A stretch of DNA of 64,000 nt, from NCBI GenBank assembly GCA_001643675.2, contig LSRY02000010.1, forward strand, positions 762,501-826,500, written 5' to 3'. The translations under genes were made by a program, and so were the position numbers. Below the pieces are notes generated by a model. It had not been told where the DNA came from. It searched no databases and worked only from the letters and a program-made list of their open reading frames with translations. The stretch comes from Monocercomonoides exilis (lineage: Eukaryota; Preaxostyla; Oxymonadida; Polymastigidae). Positions 51,609-63,132 of the stretch are shown one piece after another (position 1 is the first letter of the stretch; each line of letters begins with the position of its first letter).

Positions 51609-52379
51609 ATGGGCATATTCAATACTCCGAAATTTGATTATTCGATGAGTTTTCCGAATACAAGTTTTTATCCTTTACCCACAACATTTCCAACTCCATC
51701 CCCATCTTCATTTCAACCTTCAAGAGCTGTTTTAGGTTATATGCCACCGGTTCTTCCTCAACCAATTGTTCAAGTGACAATTCCTCCACACCTTGAGTAT
51801 GACAGAATGTCTCTTCAGTTAGCAGCTTATTATGCTGGCGCTCGGACAGATAGTATGATTGATACAAACGCTGTTTTGACCGCAGTTGGACTTTTTGGAG
51901 TTTCAATTGATAAGCCGACGGCTGCTTCTTTGCTTCAGCAAATTGCTGGACCAAGAAAAACCATAACGCAAGACTCTTTTGTGAGAAGTGTAATAGCTTT
52001 TGTGTATAAAAAATATAGCATCCCTTTACCTCCTCCACGATTACCACCTCCTTCAGTTCAGATTTCTCTGCCTTCATACCTTCCTTACAATCCAAAACCA
52101 TCAGTCGTCAGAAGTGGACCTCACGCCACTCATCCGGATCCGTCTGTTGCAGATACAATTGCTTCGTTTTATCAAACAGCTGCAGCTGGCGGGCGTATTG
52201 ATGGCAATGCGGTTATAAAAATTTGCCATCATTATCATGTTGGATGTGACATGGCGGTAGCTGCCCAACTGCTAGCGATTGTTGCAGCTCCGGAGGGACT
52301 TATCACACAAGAAAAATTTGTGCATCATATTGGTGTTTACATTACTCGAAATTTGCCTTTATTTGATGAAAAACTCTGA
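51609..52379 (+). CDS. Duplicated degenerate EF-hand-like protein
   Basis: A single exon of 256 residues. It begins MGIFNT, a possible N-myristoylation signal, followed by a Pro/Ser-rich segment (about residues 10-55). Two similar blocks follow: one near residues 67-135 (AAYYAGARTDSMIDTNAV ... KTITQDSFVRSVIAFVY) and one near 180-250 (ASFYQTAAAGGRIDGNAV ... GLITQEKFVHHIGVYI), separated by a second Pro-rich linker. Each resembles a pair of EF-hands whose loops keep a Gly/Ile core but lack most calcium-ligand acids, like penta-EF-hand proteins that have lost binding. The identification is from pattern only; function unknown. It could be a calpain small-subunit/sorcin-type relative or an unrelated helical repeat. 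Confidence 0.7.
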   Translation: MGIFNTPKFDYSMSFPNTSFYPLPTTFPTPSPSSFQPSRAVLGYMPPVLPQPIVQVTIPPHLEYDRMSLQLAAYYAGARTDSMIDTNAVLTAVGLFGVSIDKPTAASLLQQIAGPRKTITQDSFVRSVIAFVYKKYSIPLPPPRLPPPSVQISLPSYLPYNPKPSVVRSGPHATHPDPSVADTIASFYQTAAAGGRIDGNAVIKICHHYHVGCDMAVAAQLLAIVAAPEGLITQEKFVHHIGVYITRNLPLFDEKL

Positions 52380-52956
52380 AAAATATCTTACACGTCATTT
52401 CATCTTATCAAATTAACCTTAAGCTAAATTTAAAACCCTTTTAAGCATCTGTTTTAGTGTTTGGAAAATTGAATTATTGTGAGTGTTTTATCACATGGAT
52501 AAAAAAATTCTCTGTTATTTTTTCGTTATTGTTTGGCATTCAATGAAAACATATTTTTATATTTTGTTTTAAACAATTGTTTATCCATTTTATATTTTTT
52601 ATTGTTATTTATGTATTTTAATTTTTTTGCTTTTTAAGTCTTAATTAAATAATTAGTTTTTTGTTGATCATGGATAATTTTGAAAGATTTTCGATAAATC
52701 TTAAATGAGAAAAAGAATGTATTTTCATCTCTTCTCTTCTTTTTCTTTTTCTCTCATCGTTAATTCAATGAAATCTGAAAAGAAATTTTGTTAATGTAAT
52801 TTTTGGATAGGAAGAACTAATATTAGTATTGAAACAATTTGAAATTAAAGAAAATGGATGCGAAACTCATTTTAAATTTTAATTGAAAGAATAACAGAAT
52901 TTTTGCAAAAAAGAATTTTGTTTATTATAATTCAGAAAATACAGTTTATTGAGATT

Positions 52957-52993
<37 letters not shown>

Positions 52994-53525
52994 CGTGACA
53001 GACAAATGATTTTCATATTTGTTTTGTATCAGAAGTGTAGTGAAATATCACAAATTTGTTGCAATAAGTGATTGTTTAAAAAAAACTCAACAAAAAACCT
53101 TAATGTTTAATATTAGTGCCAATTCAAAATTTCATTAGCAATTGTTTATCCAATACTTCAAATCTCTCTTATTTTTGAATAAAAGTTTTAGCTGTCAATG
53201 TTGTTTGCTTATTTAGTTAATATCAATTGAACGGTTTTATGCAAACTACATGGAAAATTGAAGTTCTTTCACAAAAATCACAAAAAAGGATTAAAATAGA
53301 TTGTTTAATCTAAAAAAGAAAGAATTTCACGATCTGTGGAATGAATTATTTTTCTTTTTTTATGAGATAAATGATTGTGATGAAAGCACAAAATATTTCA
53401 TGAATTTAAAAGTGAAAAATTTTTTCTTTGAAACTTTCAAGCATGTGTGTAATTTTTATTGATATCACATGGTTTCCATCAAACACAGTCAAAACTGGAT
53501 ATTAACTAATCCAGTATTGCATTAC
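52380..53525. other. Gene-poor AT-rich spacer
   Basis: Very AT-rich sequence with A/T homopolymer runs and no convincing reading frame. Confidence 0.6.
52960..52993. repeat. Poly(T) tract (34 nt)
   Basis: Uninterrupted T run in the gene-poor spacer. Confidence 0.9.
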
Positions 53526-53774
53526 CATATGGGTTATTCTTTTTGAAAAGTCGCAAATGTTTAATTTTCAAATAAATCAAAACTTTTATATTTTGATCAA
53601 ATTTCTGTTCCCGCTTACGAATCTTCCCAAGAATTCATGAAATAGCATTATCAAGTAATAGATTCCACATTAGTGAATTTGGTGAATGTTAACGAAAATT
53701 CGAGATAAATATAAAAGTTTTGATTTATTTGAAAATTAAATATTTGCGACTTTTCGAAAATGATAACCCATATG
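53526..53774. mobile_element. MITE-like element with ~65-bp terminal inverted repeats
   Basis: The left arm starting ATATGGGTTATTC near 53527 runs through AAAAGTCGCAAAT and CAAATAAATCAAAACTTTTA to about 53590. The right arm (about 53710-53774) is its reverse complement with only a few mismatches and ends ATAACCCATAT. Roughly 115 bp separate the arms and no reading frame lies inside. Size, long arms and lack of coding capacity fit a miniature inverted-repeat transposable element, possibly with a TA-type target duplication, though I cannot define the duplication. A stable cruciform or hairpin RNA is the alternative. Confidence 0.65.
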
Positions 53775-55889
53775 TTAACATGTGTGATGTTTTTTGACAT
53801 ATATTTTTTCCCATGAAAATTCTCTGTATGAAATTATTATTTTTTTCTTGAAAATGAACAAAAAATAGTGAAATGTGAAATTAAAAATTCCTTCCTGAAT
53901 TCATATCAAACATTAATTTTTGAAAACGAAAAATTATTTGAAACTTTTTTTTGTAAGTTTTCTTTTCAAAAACTTTCAATATTCTTTATAATCAATACAC
54001 CGAAAAGAGCTATGATTCGAAAATATTAATTCAAATTTCCAACCGTAATTGTGTTTAACACAGATTTGTTTTTTTTTTTTTTTTTTTTTAAATGTCTTCC
54101 ATAGGATCCGTTGTTAAAACAGTCAATTTTTTCATCAAAATTTTCTTTTCTTCAGTTGTTTTAGTTTTGAAATATTTCAAAATTATTTTTTCCCCCCATT
54201 CAAACACATTTTTGAATGAAGGATTCTTTTGAGTTTTGATCAAAATCGTGATTTTTGAAATCTTAATTTTTTTCGCGGTATGAGTAATTGTTTTGTTTTT
54301 GTTATAAGTTTGGAAATGACATGATCAACAGCTCTTTCCATTGAAACATTAACAAAACCCAATGAAAGGGACAAAAAAATGAAAAAGTGATAACTTTTAA
54401 TAAGTTTTCTTTTTCTTGGGATTTTTTTTTTCTTTTTTCCTTCAAATTTTATTTATCCAATATTTCTATCAAAAAACTTTGATTGAAAAAATATAGTGTG
54501 ATTCAAATTTATCTGTTAACAAGGAGAAAGTTTTTCATTGTTTTTTGATATCCATTATTTTTGCAGCTTTGTAAAAAACAAAACACATCAAAAAAGATTG
54601 AATAACAAAAAAATCCACTTAACGAGATACAAAAAGGATTTGACAAGAATAAATATATGTAGATAAAAATAAGTATTTTTCGAAAAAAATACTTTCATAA
54701 ATGATAGGAGAGCTGAATTTTGTTTCATTCGTTAGTTCTTCACCAAAAATAATTCAAAATCGAAAAACTTTCAATCAAAGTCGAAAGATCGAATATTTTC
54801 TTATTTTCAAAAAATTGACAAGAATCAATAAAAGTTAAAAAAACATTTTTTTTGCTGAAATATCATAGATATTTGTTATTTTAATGATTTTTCATCACTT
54901 TTTCAATTTTTTCAAATGTTATATTTTGAACTATTGTGTAATTCGAATTCGAGAGGAATAATGATATGATTAAAACTTATCTCTATTGAAAGCACACTTT
55001 TTCACAGAAAATTTTCCAAAGTAAGTTTTGTTTTCATAACCAATTTTGAAAAGAATGATGAATACAGTGTTAGCACTTTTTTTTTTTAATAACAATATAC
55101 TCATTTGTTAAAAAATGAAACGCCTGTCAAAAGTTTTGAAACAAGTTAATTTTTGAGTTTATTTTTGATTGAAATCTTCCAAATTTGCAGAAAACAAAAC
55201 ACATTTATTGACAATAATATTCACAAAAACTTAAGAACTATATGGGTGATAATTTTTGAAATCATAACTTTTTTCGGGATGAAAAATTTTCAAAAGAAGA
55301 ATGTTTTTTGGAAGGAATTAGTTAAAAAGTGCTTTCTTCATAACAACTTTATTTTAAACAAATGTTTTTGTTTTCGTGAAGTTGAAGATGTCTTTTTCAG
55401 GCCTTTCCATTTTTCAGTGTTCGAATGTTGATATTCAAGGAGCATTTTCGAACAGAATATTTTGAATGGAAAAATATGAAATCATAAATAATCACCCATA
55501 TTTTTCTTCAATTGAATTTTTCTTTAGGAAATATATGTTTTTTATTGTTAAAATTTCGATTTTGATTGAAAGTTTTTCGACATTGATTAATTTTTGGTGT
55601 ATCAAAGTAAGGTTGAATCAATTTAATTTTAATAAAGGAAAAAATAAACCAGAAAATATTGAATCTGTCAAATTTCATATCATATTTATTGATGAATGTC
55701 TTTTTGATTTTCTTCGATAACAACAAAAAACAAAAAAGAAGTGTTAAATATCGATAATCTTTTCACATTTTTTGAAACATTCATAATCACAGATTAAATA
55801 TTATGTTTGATTTAAAAATTATGAATATAAATAAACAAATCGAAAAGGAAAATAGAAATTATTAATGGACCATAATTCGTATTTTGGGG
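53775..55889. other. Gene-poor AT-rich spacer
   Basis: About 2.1 kb of AT-rich DNA with a poly(T) run at 54069-54089 and several short frames (such as 55153-55431 and 55466-55720) whose composition (Phe, Ile, Asn, Lys) is what random AT-rich DNA gives. I see no conserved protein and no intron-linked coding segments. Confidence 0.6.
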
Positions 55890-56922
55890 ATGAATTATTT
55901 CGGAAAACGAAGGTCTCTTTTGGAAGTTTCTGGTTCTCCTCAATCTACTGCATCCACTTCAACATTTACATTTGATTCTAGATCGTGTGCTTATTTTTAA
56001 GCCTTTCCTTTGGAAATAATGAATTCTTTGAAAAATATTTAATTATTTGGTAAAATGGACCATCTCCAGAAAAAGAAAGGCTGAACCAAAAAAAGGAACA
56101 AATGGTATTTTTTAAAAATTTTTTAGTATTTCTGTCTTTATTAAAATTATGCTCTTTTTTTGTAGATTCGACGACTCTTCCTCGAATTTTCCAGAATTCT
56201 CTTTATGATCAATATAGTGATCGCCTTCAAGTTCCAGTAGATTCAATTCCCCCTCCAAAAGAGCAAATTACAACAGAAAAAATATATCTTCCCCAATTTG
56301 CATCCACACCTTTTTCTTCTCCTCCTTTCACTTCAAGTTCTTCATCTCCAACATTTCGCATGCTCCCTTCACCACAAACGAATTTACAAGAACAATCACT
56401 TGTTCCAACGGCAATAAATAATCGATGGATACTGGTGTTTGGATTCTCACCATTTCTTCTCCATGGAATTGTCAATTATTTTTCTCAATGCGGCAAAATT
56501 GATGCTGTATGCCCTCCTGCTGAAGGAAACTGGGCATACATACAGTTTAACTCGGCTCTATCAGCAGAACAAGCTCTACTGAAGCCGTATGTGCTGATTC
56601 AAGGATGTATGGTTGGGGTTTTGAGAGTACAAAAAATGGTTTGTCAACATCAAATACTTTTCGTTAAATTTCAAAATTTAATTAATAGTATGAATGGAAA
56701 GAAGATGTGCCAACTCGTCCTTACGAAGGGGTTCGTGATTCATTTGAAGCTCCACCATCTTCTATTGAAGATGCAATGGATATTGAAGATTCAGAAAGTA
56801 ACAAAAAAGTTCCAAATAAAAAAGATCAAAAATTAACATCTGAAAAGAATGATCCAGAAAAGGAAGATCTCGATGAAAAAGCAGAACCTTACATTTTTTC
56901 AATATTAAAGCAATATTTTTGA
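55890..56922 (+). CDS. NUP35: Nucleoporin NUP35/Nup53 (MPPN/Nup35-type RRM)
   Basis: Four exons (55890-55984, 56070-56104, 56166-56638, 56689-56922) join in phase to 278 residues ending in TGA; the start is MNYFGKRRSLLEVSGSPQS. The Nup35-type RRM lies at about residues 127-205: RWILVFGFSP, a helix to IVNYFSQCGKIDAV, GNWAYIQFNSALSAEQALL and IQGCMVGVLRVQ, matching NUP35 strand by strand, including the GNW core. The N-terminal Pro/Ser region and the acidic C-terminal tail are disordered-looking. Family role: inner-ring nuclear pore scaffold bridging Nup155/Nup93-type subunits and the pore membrane. The amphipathic C-terminal helix of animal NUP35 is not obvious; the sequence YIFSILKQYF at the end could play that part. 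Confidence 0.88.
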
Positions 56923-57112
56923 AATAATTTTTGGTTAAATTTTTCGTTTTAATTTTTTAGAAAAACCAAATAAAGATCAGTTATGTCAACATAATATTAT
57001 TATTTCGATTAATTATTTGTTTCTGCATTTCTGATTGAAGTTAAAATAAATGAATGGTTTAAATAAAATTTTTAATAATAAATATTTAATTACAAAGTTT
57101 ACGTTCATATAG

Positions 57113-59735
57113 ATTGAAAACTTTGAAGATCCTAAACAAGAAATTAATAAAATAGATGTTCCATCACTTACAGAATTGTTGGAATTAATGGTACAGCACA
57201 CAATTCAAACTGCACCAATTTCGTCAATAGATAAATACTTAAAATTTTCAATAAAGCTGCTTGAAAAAGATTATCAGTTCATTGAAATAAGAAATGAATT
57301 AGGTAAGATATGCCCATCCTACCCTCCAATAATAACAGAAAATCTGATATCAAAACATCAACAGCTAACGGAAGCAAAATTCAGAGAAAAAAGAAGGGAA
57401 TACGTTTTCAACATAATGGAAGGCCGAAAAGCTAGAGCCAGACGACGTGTCCCTGTTCCCGTCATTCTGTTTGCTTTATCTATGATGCATATGAAAAACA
57501 TTTTCTTTATCTTTCTATTTTTAATGTTTTTTTTTACAATCAATCTTTTGAAAAATTACTCTCGAAAAAACATATGTGAGACTTTCAAATGGAGCAACTG
57601 TTTCTAGAAGTGCAACACTTTCTGTTCCTCTAGAAGTTGTATATAATGGAGCAATTGATATCATAAAAGGAGTTAAAGCAATTTTGTATGCATTCTTAAT
57701 CACTTTTTTCTTTTTCACCATATTATTATAATGCAGTGCTCCTCAAACAATAGCAAAAGTTCAAAAAAAACAAAACCAACAAAATGAAAAACAAGTTCAC
57801 GAACCAGCCACCAAAAAGGACGCAAGCGTGTCTAAATCTCAAGCTTCATCTTCTTTGACATCAAGTACAAAACAACAAACACCAATTCAGTGTGATGTTA
57901 ATCTTCTGAAAATGATTGGAGTGACTCATATTGTAGACCTAATGGTTGAACAGCAACGTATAAAATTCAGATTTTTGCCTGTTTGCTCTTCTGAAAAACA
58001 CGAAATGTCGCAGGCAATTAAGAAGAAAGCACAAGATGATCAAAAGAAGGCCAAACAGTCAAATGATGAACAGCTAACAGCATCTCAAATTCAGCCATCC
58101 CTTCTCACTTCTCATTCCATCTTCGCACTTCTTTCGCTTCCATTTCCTGGCGTAGAATGGCTGACTCAGCTTCAGCAGCGCAATTTTGAGCCCAGAGGAA
58201 TGCACTACAACTGGGCGCACGAGCGAGTGAATGCTGTGCTGAAGCTGGATGAGAGTGTGAATTTGAGGGTTTACTGGAGACTTCATTCAGTACATCGCCA
58301 ATCTCATCTGAAAGATGGACTAACAAATGTCTTAGATGAAACATCAGATATTTCTCAAACAGAAGTATGTTCTTCTTCTTCTTCTTCTTCTTCTTCTTCT
58401 TCTTCTTCTTCTTCTTCTTCTTCTTCTTCTTCTTCTTCTTCTTCTTCTTCTTCTTCTTCTTCTTCTTCTTCTTCTTCTTCTTCTTCTTCTTCTTCTTCCG
58501 AATCTCTAATTTCTCCATGCATGAGTACTTCACAAGCAACACCATCTTCAGCGTTGACTACAGAAAATCCTTCTCTTGTATCATCCACTTCATCTGCATC
58601 TCCTTCAGCTTCTTCTTCTTCGATGCTTTCGTCGTCTTCTCAACCTCCCAAACCACCGCCTTCTTTCACGACAGACATTTCTCTCGAAACACTTTCACTT
58701 TCGTCTTCTTCGAAACTTTCGTCAAGCTCATTCGCCACTTTCCCTTTCACAACGCCTTCTTATTCATTCTTCCAGCCAGAGAAATACACTCAGTGGGACG
58801 TTGTGGAACTGACTCAGAATTATGTCTCGCTTCTTTTGAACATCTTGGCCTCTCCTCAAAGGCTGTCTTGGTCTGGCAGTAAAACATATGCGTTCTCAGA
58901 TACGTCTGCATCTGCACAGCAATACCCCTCATCTCACACAAGCGAAAATCCGAAAGCCAAAAACGTGGAGTCATCATTTGGCTCAGATGCATCCACCAGT
59001 GCTTCTTCAGCGTCGCAATCGTCATCAACTTCTTCATTCATTCCATCATCCTCCTCTTCATCTCCTGGTTCTTCAACCGATGGTTCAATCTCTGCAATCG
59101 AATCCACTACATTAACAACTTCGTCATCTTCTTCGTCCTCATCATCTTCTTCTTCCTCTTCTAATTTGTTGCATCCAAAAGATTCAGCATGCCCTCAAAA
59201 GTTCAATTCCATCCTCATTCACTGCATCACTGGATGGGATCGCACACCGCTTTTTGTTGCGTTACTACGAGTTCTTTTGTGGGCTGACGGAAGCACTCAT
59301 CCTTCGCTGTCTGCCGAAGAAGTGGCGTTTCTGTGTCTCGCATATGACTTCTTCCTGTTCGGGCACCAAATGAAAGACCGAGTGAAGAACGGGCATCACG
59401 TAGTTGCGATGATGATTGGGCTTTTGCGCCATCTTGGAAACCCCGATTGGTTTCGCTTATCAAAAAGATTTGTGTCGGAGGGGAAGTTGAACGCTCATTC
59501 AAAAGAATCAGACAAGCCTGACACCTCTTTTGCACCAGAAGCAGAAGCCATTCAGGCATCTGCAAGTGCAACGAAGGAAAAACAGAAAGAAGAAGAGAAG
59601 ATGAAAGCGGATGCAGATCGGCATAGCGACCCTTCAATGATTGATGACAGAGAATTCACGGCTCGCGTTTTGGCTGTTCACAAGATCATGTGGGAAGCAT
59701 ATTCTACTGGTGTGCTCAAACGAATCAACAAATAG
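57113..59735 (+). CDS. MTMR14: Myotubularin-related phosphatase MTMR14-like (Jumpy)
   Basis: Three exons found (57113-57468, 57581-57685, 57737-59735) give 819 residues in phase to TAG. The first begins at a splice acceptor (ATATAG), so a small 5' exon with the start codon is missing from my model; the first internal Met is at 57188. N-terminal MTMR14 landmarks are DYQFIEIRNELGKICPSYPP, VPVPVILLSNGATVSRSATL across the first junction, and HIVDLMVEQQRIKF. The catalytic part carries WDVVELTQNYVSLLL and HCITGWDRTPLFVALLRVLLW with the active-site Cys and Arg of the CX5R loop (about residue 647), then AYDFFLFGHQMKDR. A pure (TCT)n run encodes about 43 Ser at about residues 365-407, and more Ser-rich inserts precede the active site. 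Family reaction: removal of the 3-phosphate from PI3P and PI(3,5)P2, acting in autophagy and calcium control. Confidence 0.88.
58371..58498 (+). repeat. Perfect (TCT)n microsatellite coding poly-Ser
   Basis: About 42 uninterrupted TCT units inside the MTMR14-like coding sequence, in frame as serine. Unlike the mixed-codon serine runs at the left of the window, codon use is uniform, which indicates recent replication slippage. Confidence 0.95.
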
Positions 59736-60520
59736 AGTCAGTAGCTCGTTTTGATACGATGATTTGACGGTTCAGAGAATAGGAAGATAAAATTATTTTA
59801 AATTATTTCTGTGGGAAGAAACCTGACATAAAAGAATTGGTCACATTTTGATAATTCAGAATTATAAATTTGGGCATTATTAGAAATGAATTGCTTGGTT
59901 TCAGATTTGAGGCCGGTTATTTGATGGAGATGGGATCTGAAAAGTCTGGCACTTTTAGTTTAGCGATCATTCGGAGCAACTTTCTTAATTATGCGTTATG
60001 CAATGAACGACTCATTCGGAAATCTAATTTCCATATATTCGTTGCACAAACGTTTCGTATTCATTTTCATAAAATTTGTGGAAAAAAAATTCTGCCATTG
60101 GCAAGTACGAGCAATGACAGTTTATCAATTCCTCTATAACGAATTTTTTGTTTTGCATATTTCATATTTGTTAAGAATACTTCTCATTCCGTTATTTTAT
60201 ATTTTTATATCAACGTCCATTTATTAAGGTATTTTTCTGAATTTCGAATTGAAGATTGAAAAATTTAATAAATTGGGCTCGCATTCTGTTGTTTGATTAT
60301 GCTAGGTTATTCATTTGTAATGTGTATTTGTATTTTTTTATATTTTATTTTTGTATGTTTCAACTGAAAAATTTCTGAAAAGGCTTTCAGTAAATTTCTT
60401 TCTTTCTTTTTTTAAAATTTGTTGACAATGGTCTTTCTATAGTGAATGTTAAGAAATAAGATTAAGCAATAATTTTATCCAAATTCGTAGTTGTTTTCAT
60501 TTTTGAGCACTTCAAAGCAA
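59736..60520. other. AT-rich spacer downstream of MTMR14-like gene
   Basis: AT-rich sequence with one weak frame (59870-60139) whose first half (FRFEAGYLMEMGSEKSG) looks slightly protein-like but has no family match and no splice partners that I can see. Probably not a gene. Confidence 0.45.
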
Positions 60521-60610
60521 ATGGATATAAGAAAAGATAGATCTTCATTATTAGATCCCAAAATCATCAGTAAAATTCAAACGACTGTTCCAAAATCTGA
60601 AGAACTTTAA
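60521..60610 (+). CDS. Possible 29-residue small ORF or lone exon
   Basis: An ATG-initiated frame of 29 codons, starting MDIRKDRSSLLDPKI and ending PKSEEL then TAA, has unusually protein-like composition for this AT-rich spacer. It could be a microprotein, an exon of an unresolved gene, or chance. No family recognised. Confidence 0.2.
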   Translation: MDIRKDRSSLLDPKIISKIQTTVPKSEEL

Positions 60611-61043
60611 ATGCAGCTGTAGTAGTTGAAAAAAACATAAGAAAAAAATAAAAATTACGATCAATAATAGAGAATATTTTTCATAAAGAAAGATAAAAGA
60701 GTTATTATTATGTTATAAACAGAAAAAAAGCTTCATTTTTGCAATTAAAATTTTTTGAAAGAAAACGATTACGGTCTTTCAATCTAACTTTTCAAAGCAA
60801 AATACATATTTGCATGGAATAGAAACCTTTATCCAGCAATATTTTATAAATCTCTCCCGAAACCGAATAACACTGAAAAACTGTTTGAAGCTGGAAAAAT
60901 ATTCTTTGCATTTATTGAGTAAATGATAAGGTTGTAAGGCATCAACAGAATTGATAATGATGACTTATTGTCGAGAAGGAGATTACGCATAGCCTGAACA
61001 CAAATGAGGAATAACACGAAATGAACCACACCGCAACGTTGAT
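60611..61043. other. AT-rich spacer
   Basis: Spacer between the small ORF and the 3' end of the minus-strand hydrolase gene; nothing recognisable. Confidence 0.5.
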
Positions 61044-62332
61044 TCATGACAATGCAGGTGAATTTGAAGAAGAGGACTTCTTTATCTCTTTGTTCATCTC
61101 CCTATTAAGCTCGATCTTATCTCGATCTGCAATGAATTTTGTAATAGCTTCGAAAATCTCAAATCCGTATTTTGCCCAATCGGTATTGTGCTCTCCGTCT
61201 TTAAGTGAAATGAACAATTTGTGTCTTGCAGCTAGATATCATGCATGAAGTTAAAGAAATCAATAAAGATTAAAAATATCTCCAATACATACCACAAAGT
61301 TCATATAGCTTTTTTGAATCCTCTGGAGAAACAAGTGTATCACTTTGACCTTTGAGGAACAAAACAAATTTAAAAAATTAACTTTAATGCTCTATCAAAG
61401 ATCATATCAATAACAACCTGATATGAAAATGGTATCAGTAGTGATATCCTTCATTCTGAGATTGTTTCTCCAAACAGGCGGAACACACAACGGAACAAAT
61501 AATTTCAAATATCGAGGTACTATTTGCAGTGCAGTTGATTGAAGAGAATAAATTGTATTTTCCAAAATTAACAAGTCAACCTATCAAATATTTTTTATAA
61601 CAATTTCTTTGATTAATCTTTTAAAAATAAAATACAGACTGCTTCACTATGCTTCGCTACAAAATCACAACACACTGCCCCGCCAATTGAATGTCCTAAC
61701 ATCCAAATTTTACTTGCTTTTCCATCAACAACAAGCTTCTGGAGATAGTTCATTACGACTTCAAGATCTACAATCAATCCAGAATGAGTCGGATTGACTT
61801 CAGGACTCGAATGCCCAAATCCACGATAATCAAAACAAAACACATTGCATTTAAGGCCGCGCCTTAAAATAGCAGATTTATAAGCACGATATTCAATATC
61901 TTTTGTTTGTTCAGAAATAAGTTTAATTATTATCGATGCACACTTCCCGCATTTCCATGACAATAAACAAGAACAGGAGAATCATTAGAATATGGTAAAA
62001 ACCATCCATGCTTAAATAAATTAATTATCAAAAACTAAAAAAAATTTTTCATTCGAATAAAATAACAAACAAGTTCCAATGAATCGGGGGTTTGAAGGCG
62101 AACATCCACAAAATGTGCTACAGAAATTTGCATTATTAAATGAAATTAAAAGTGTATTGCTGAATTAGATTTTTTTAAATAATCTCTAACCTCCATAAGT
62201 TCGAGGAGTTACAAAGTAGTCTTCGCTTTGTTTTATTGGATAGTAAACAAATTTTTCATGGGCAAAGCGAACAATTATTATACCCACGACAAATAATATG
62301 ACCAAAAATTCTATAATTGTTTTATTAACCAT
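61044..62332 (-). CDS. ABHD13: ABHD13/Bem46-like membrane-anchored alpha/beta hydrolase
   Basis: Seven minus-strand exons (62332-62191, 62117-62071, 62010-61944, 61899-61640, 61580-61418, 61349-61293, 61231-61044) join in phase to 307 residues ending in TGA. The N-terminus is one hydrophobic segment (about residues 5-25), as in type II membrane proteins of this family, then FVYYPIKQSEDYFVTPRTYG. Hydrolase landmarks: LVYCHGNAGNIEYR (oxyanion loop, about residue 80), VFCFDYRGFGHSS, nucleophile elbow GHSIGGAV (Ser about 155), LILENTIYSLQ, GQSDTLVSP with the acid (about 230) and DGEHNTDW with the catalytic His (about 260). The triad is complete. The substrate is not known; relatives are serine hydrolases or thioesterases at internal membranes. 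Seven exons in 1.3 kb make it the most intron-dense gene here. Confidence 0.9.
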
Positions 62333-63132
62333 GCAAACTAATAATATAATAATGGGAATATTAGTAATATGGGGCAAAATTTTTGTATTTGTGAAAAAAA
62401 TAACGATTTGTTCCAAACTTTTTCCACAACCTTATCATGATAATATTTTCATTCCACTATCAAAAAATAGATAGAAAAATTAAAAATTGAGATAAATATT
62501 TGTATGAATGGAATGGAGCATAATTCATAAATAGAAGAATAATGTCCAATATTATGGGATGATGTTTTTATCAAAATGAATTCTGTTCCACACAATGTTT
62601 TCAAATTATTTTCTCAAATCTTTTGTTTTTCAATGTTTTTTTGGGAATTATAATAATCGAATTATTATGAGATTATTTAATGATAAGTTTGGAACAAATC
62701 CTTATTTTGTTCATAAAGGCTGAAAAATATCCCCCATATCATTACTCTCAAATATGTTCATATCAATTGCGAAAATGAAGATTCAAATGAAGCCATGATT
62801 TTTTAAAGTAGTTTCAGCAAAATGAATGAAAAAATTAAAAAAGCAAAGAAAAAGAAAAAGAAAAATTGTCTTCAAAATTGAGTTTTAGAACATGTTATAT
62901 TTCAAAGCAGAGTAGTTATTCCAACCTTTTATAAAACATTCTGTGATGAAAGTGATCGTCAGACCACATTTCACATTTCGAAAAAAGAAGAGTATGTCTC
63001 GGCTTGAAACTCTATTTCTTCGCCATCTGATTCTACTAGTTCGGATTTGGAACGATCTAATTTGTTCCCTGCTTTTGGATTCTCCTGAACTTCAAGTTTG
63101 ACTGATCCAGTTGTCCTCACTCATCACCATTT
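62333..63132. other. AT-rich spacer
   Basis: About 800 bp between the start of the hydrolase gene and the 3' end of the kinase-like gene. AT-rich and without a convincing frame; it should contain the hydrolase promoter. Confidence 0.5.

Noticed and set aside
53526-53774. CRISPR-like or prokaryotic repeat array
   Set aside because: The window is intron-containing eukaryotic DNA; there are two inverted arms, not direct repeats with spacers.
52380-55889. tRNA, rRNA or other structured RNA genes in the gene-poor spacer
   Set aside because: I saw no A-box/B-box pair or cloverleaf-like sequence; a tRNAscan/Infernal run would be needed to exclude them fully.
58105-58588. Poly-Lys, poly-Glu and poly-Phe frames over the TCT tract
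   Set aside because: Shadows of the microsatellite in other frames; the MTMR14-like frame is supported by the flanking conserved domain.
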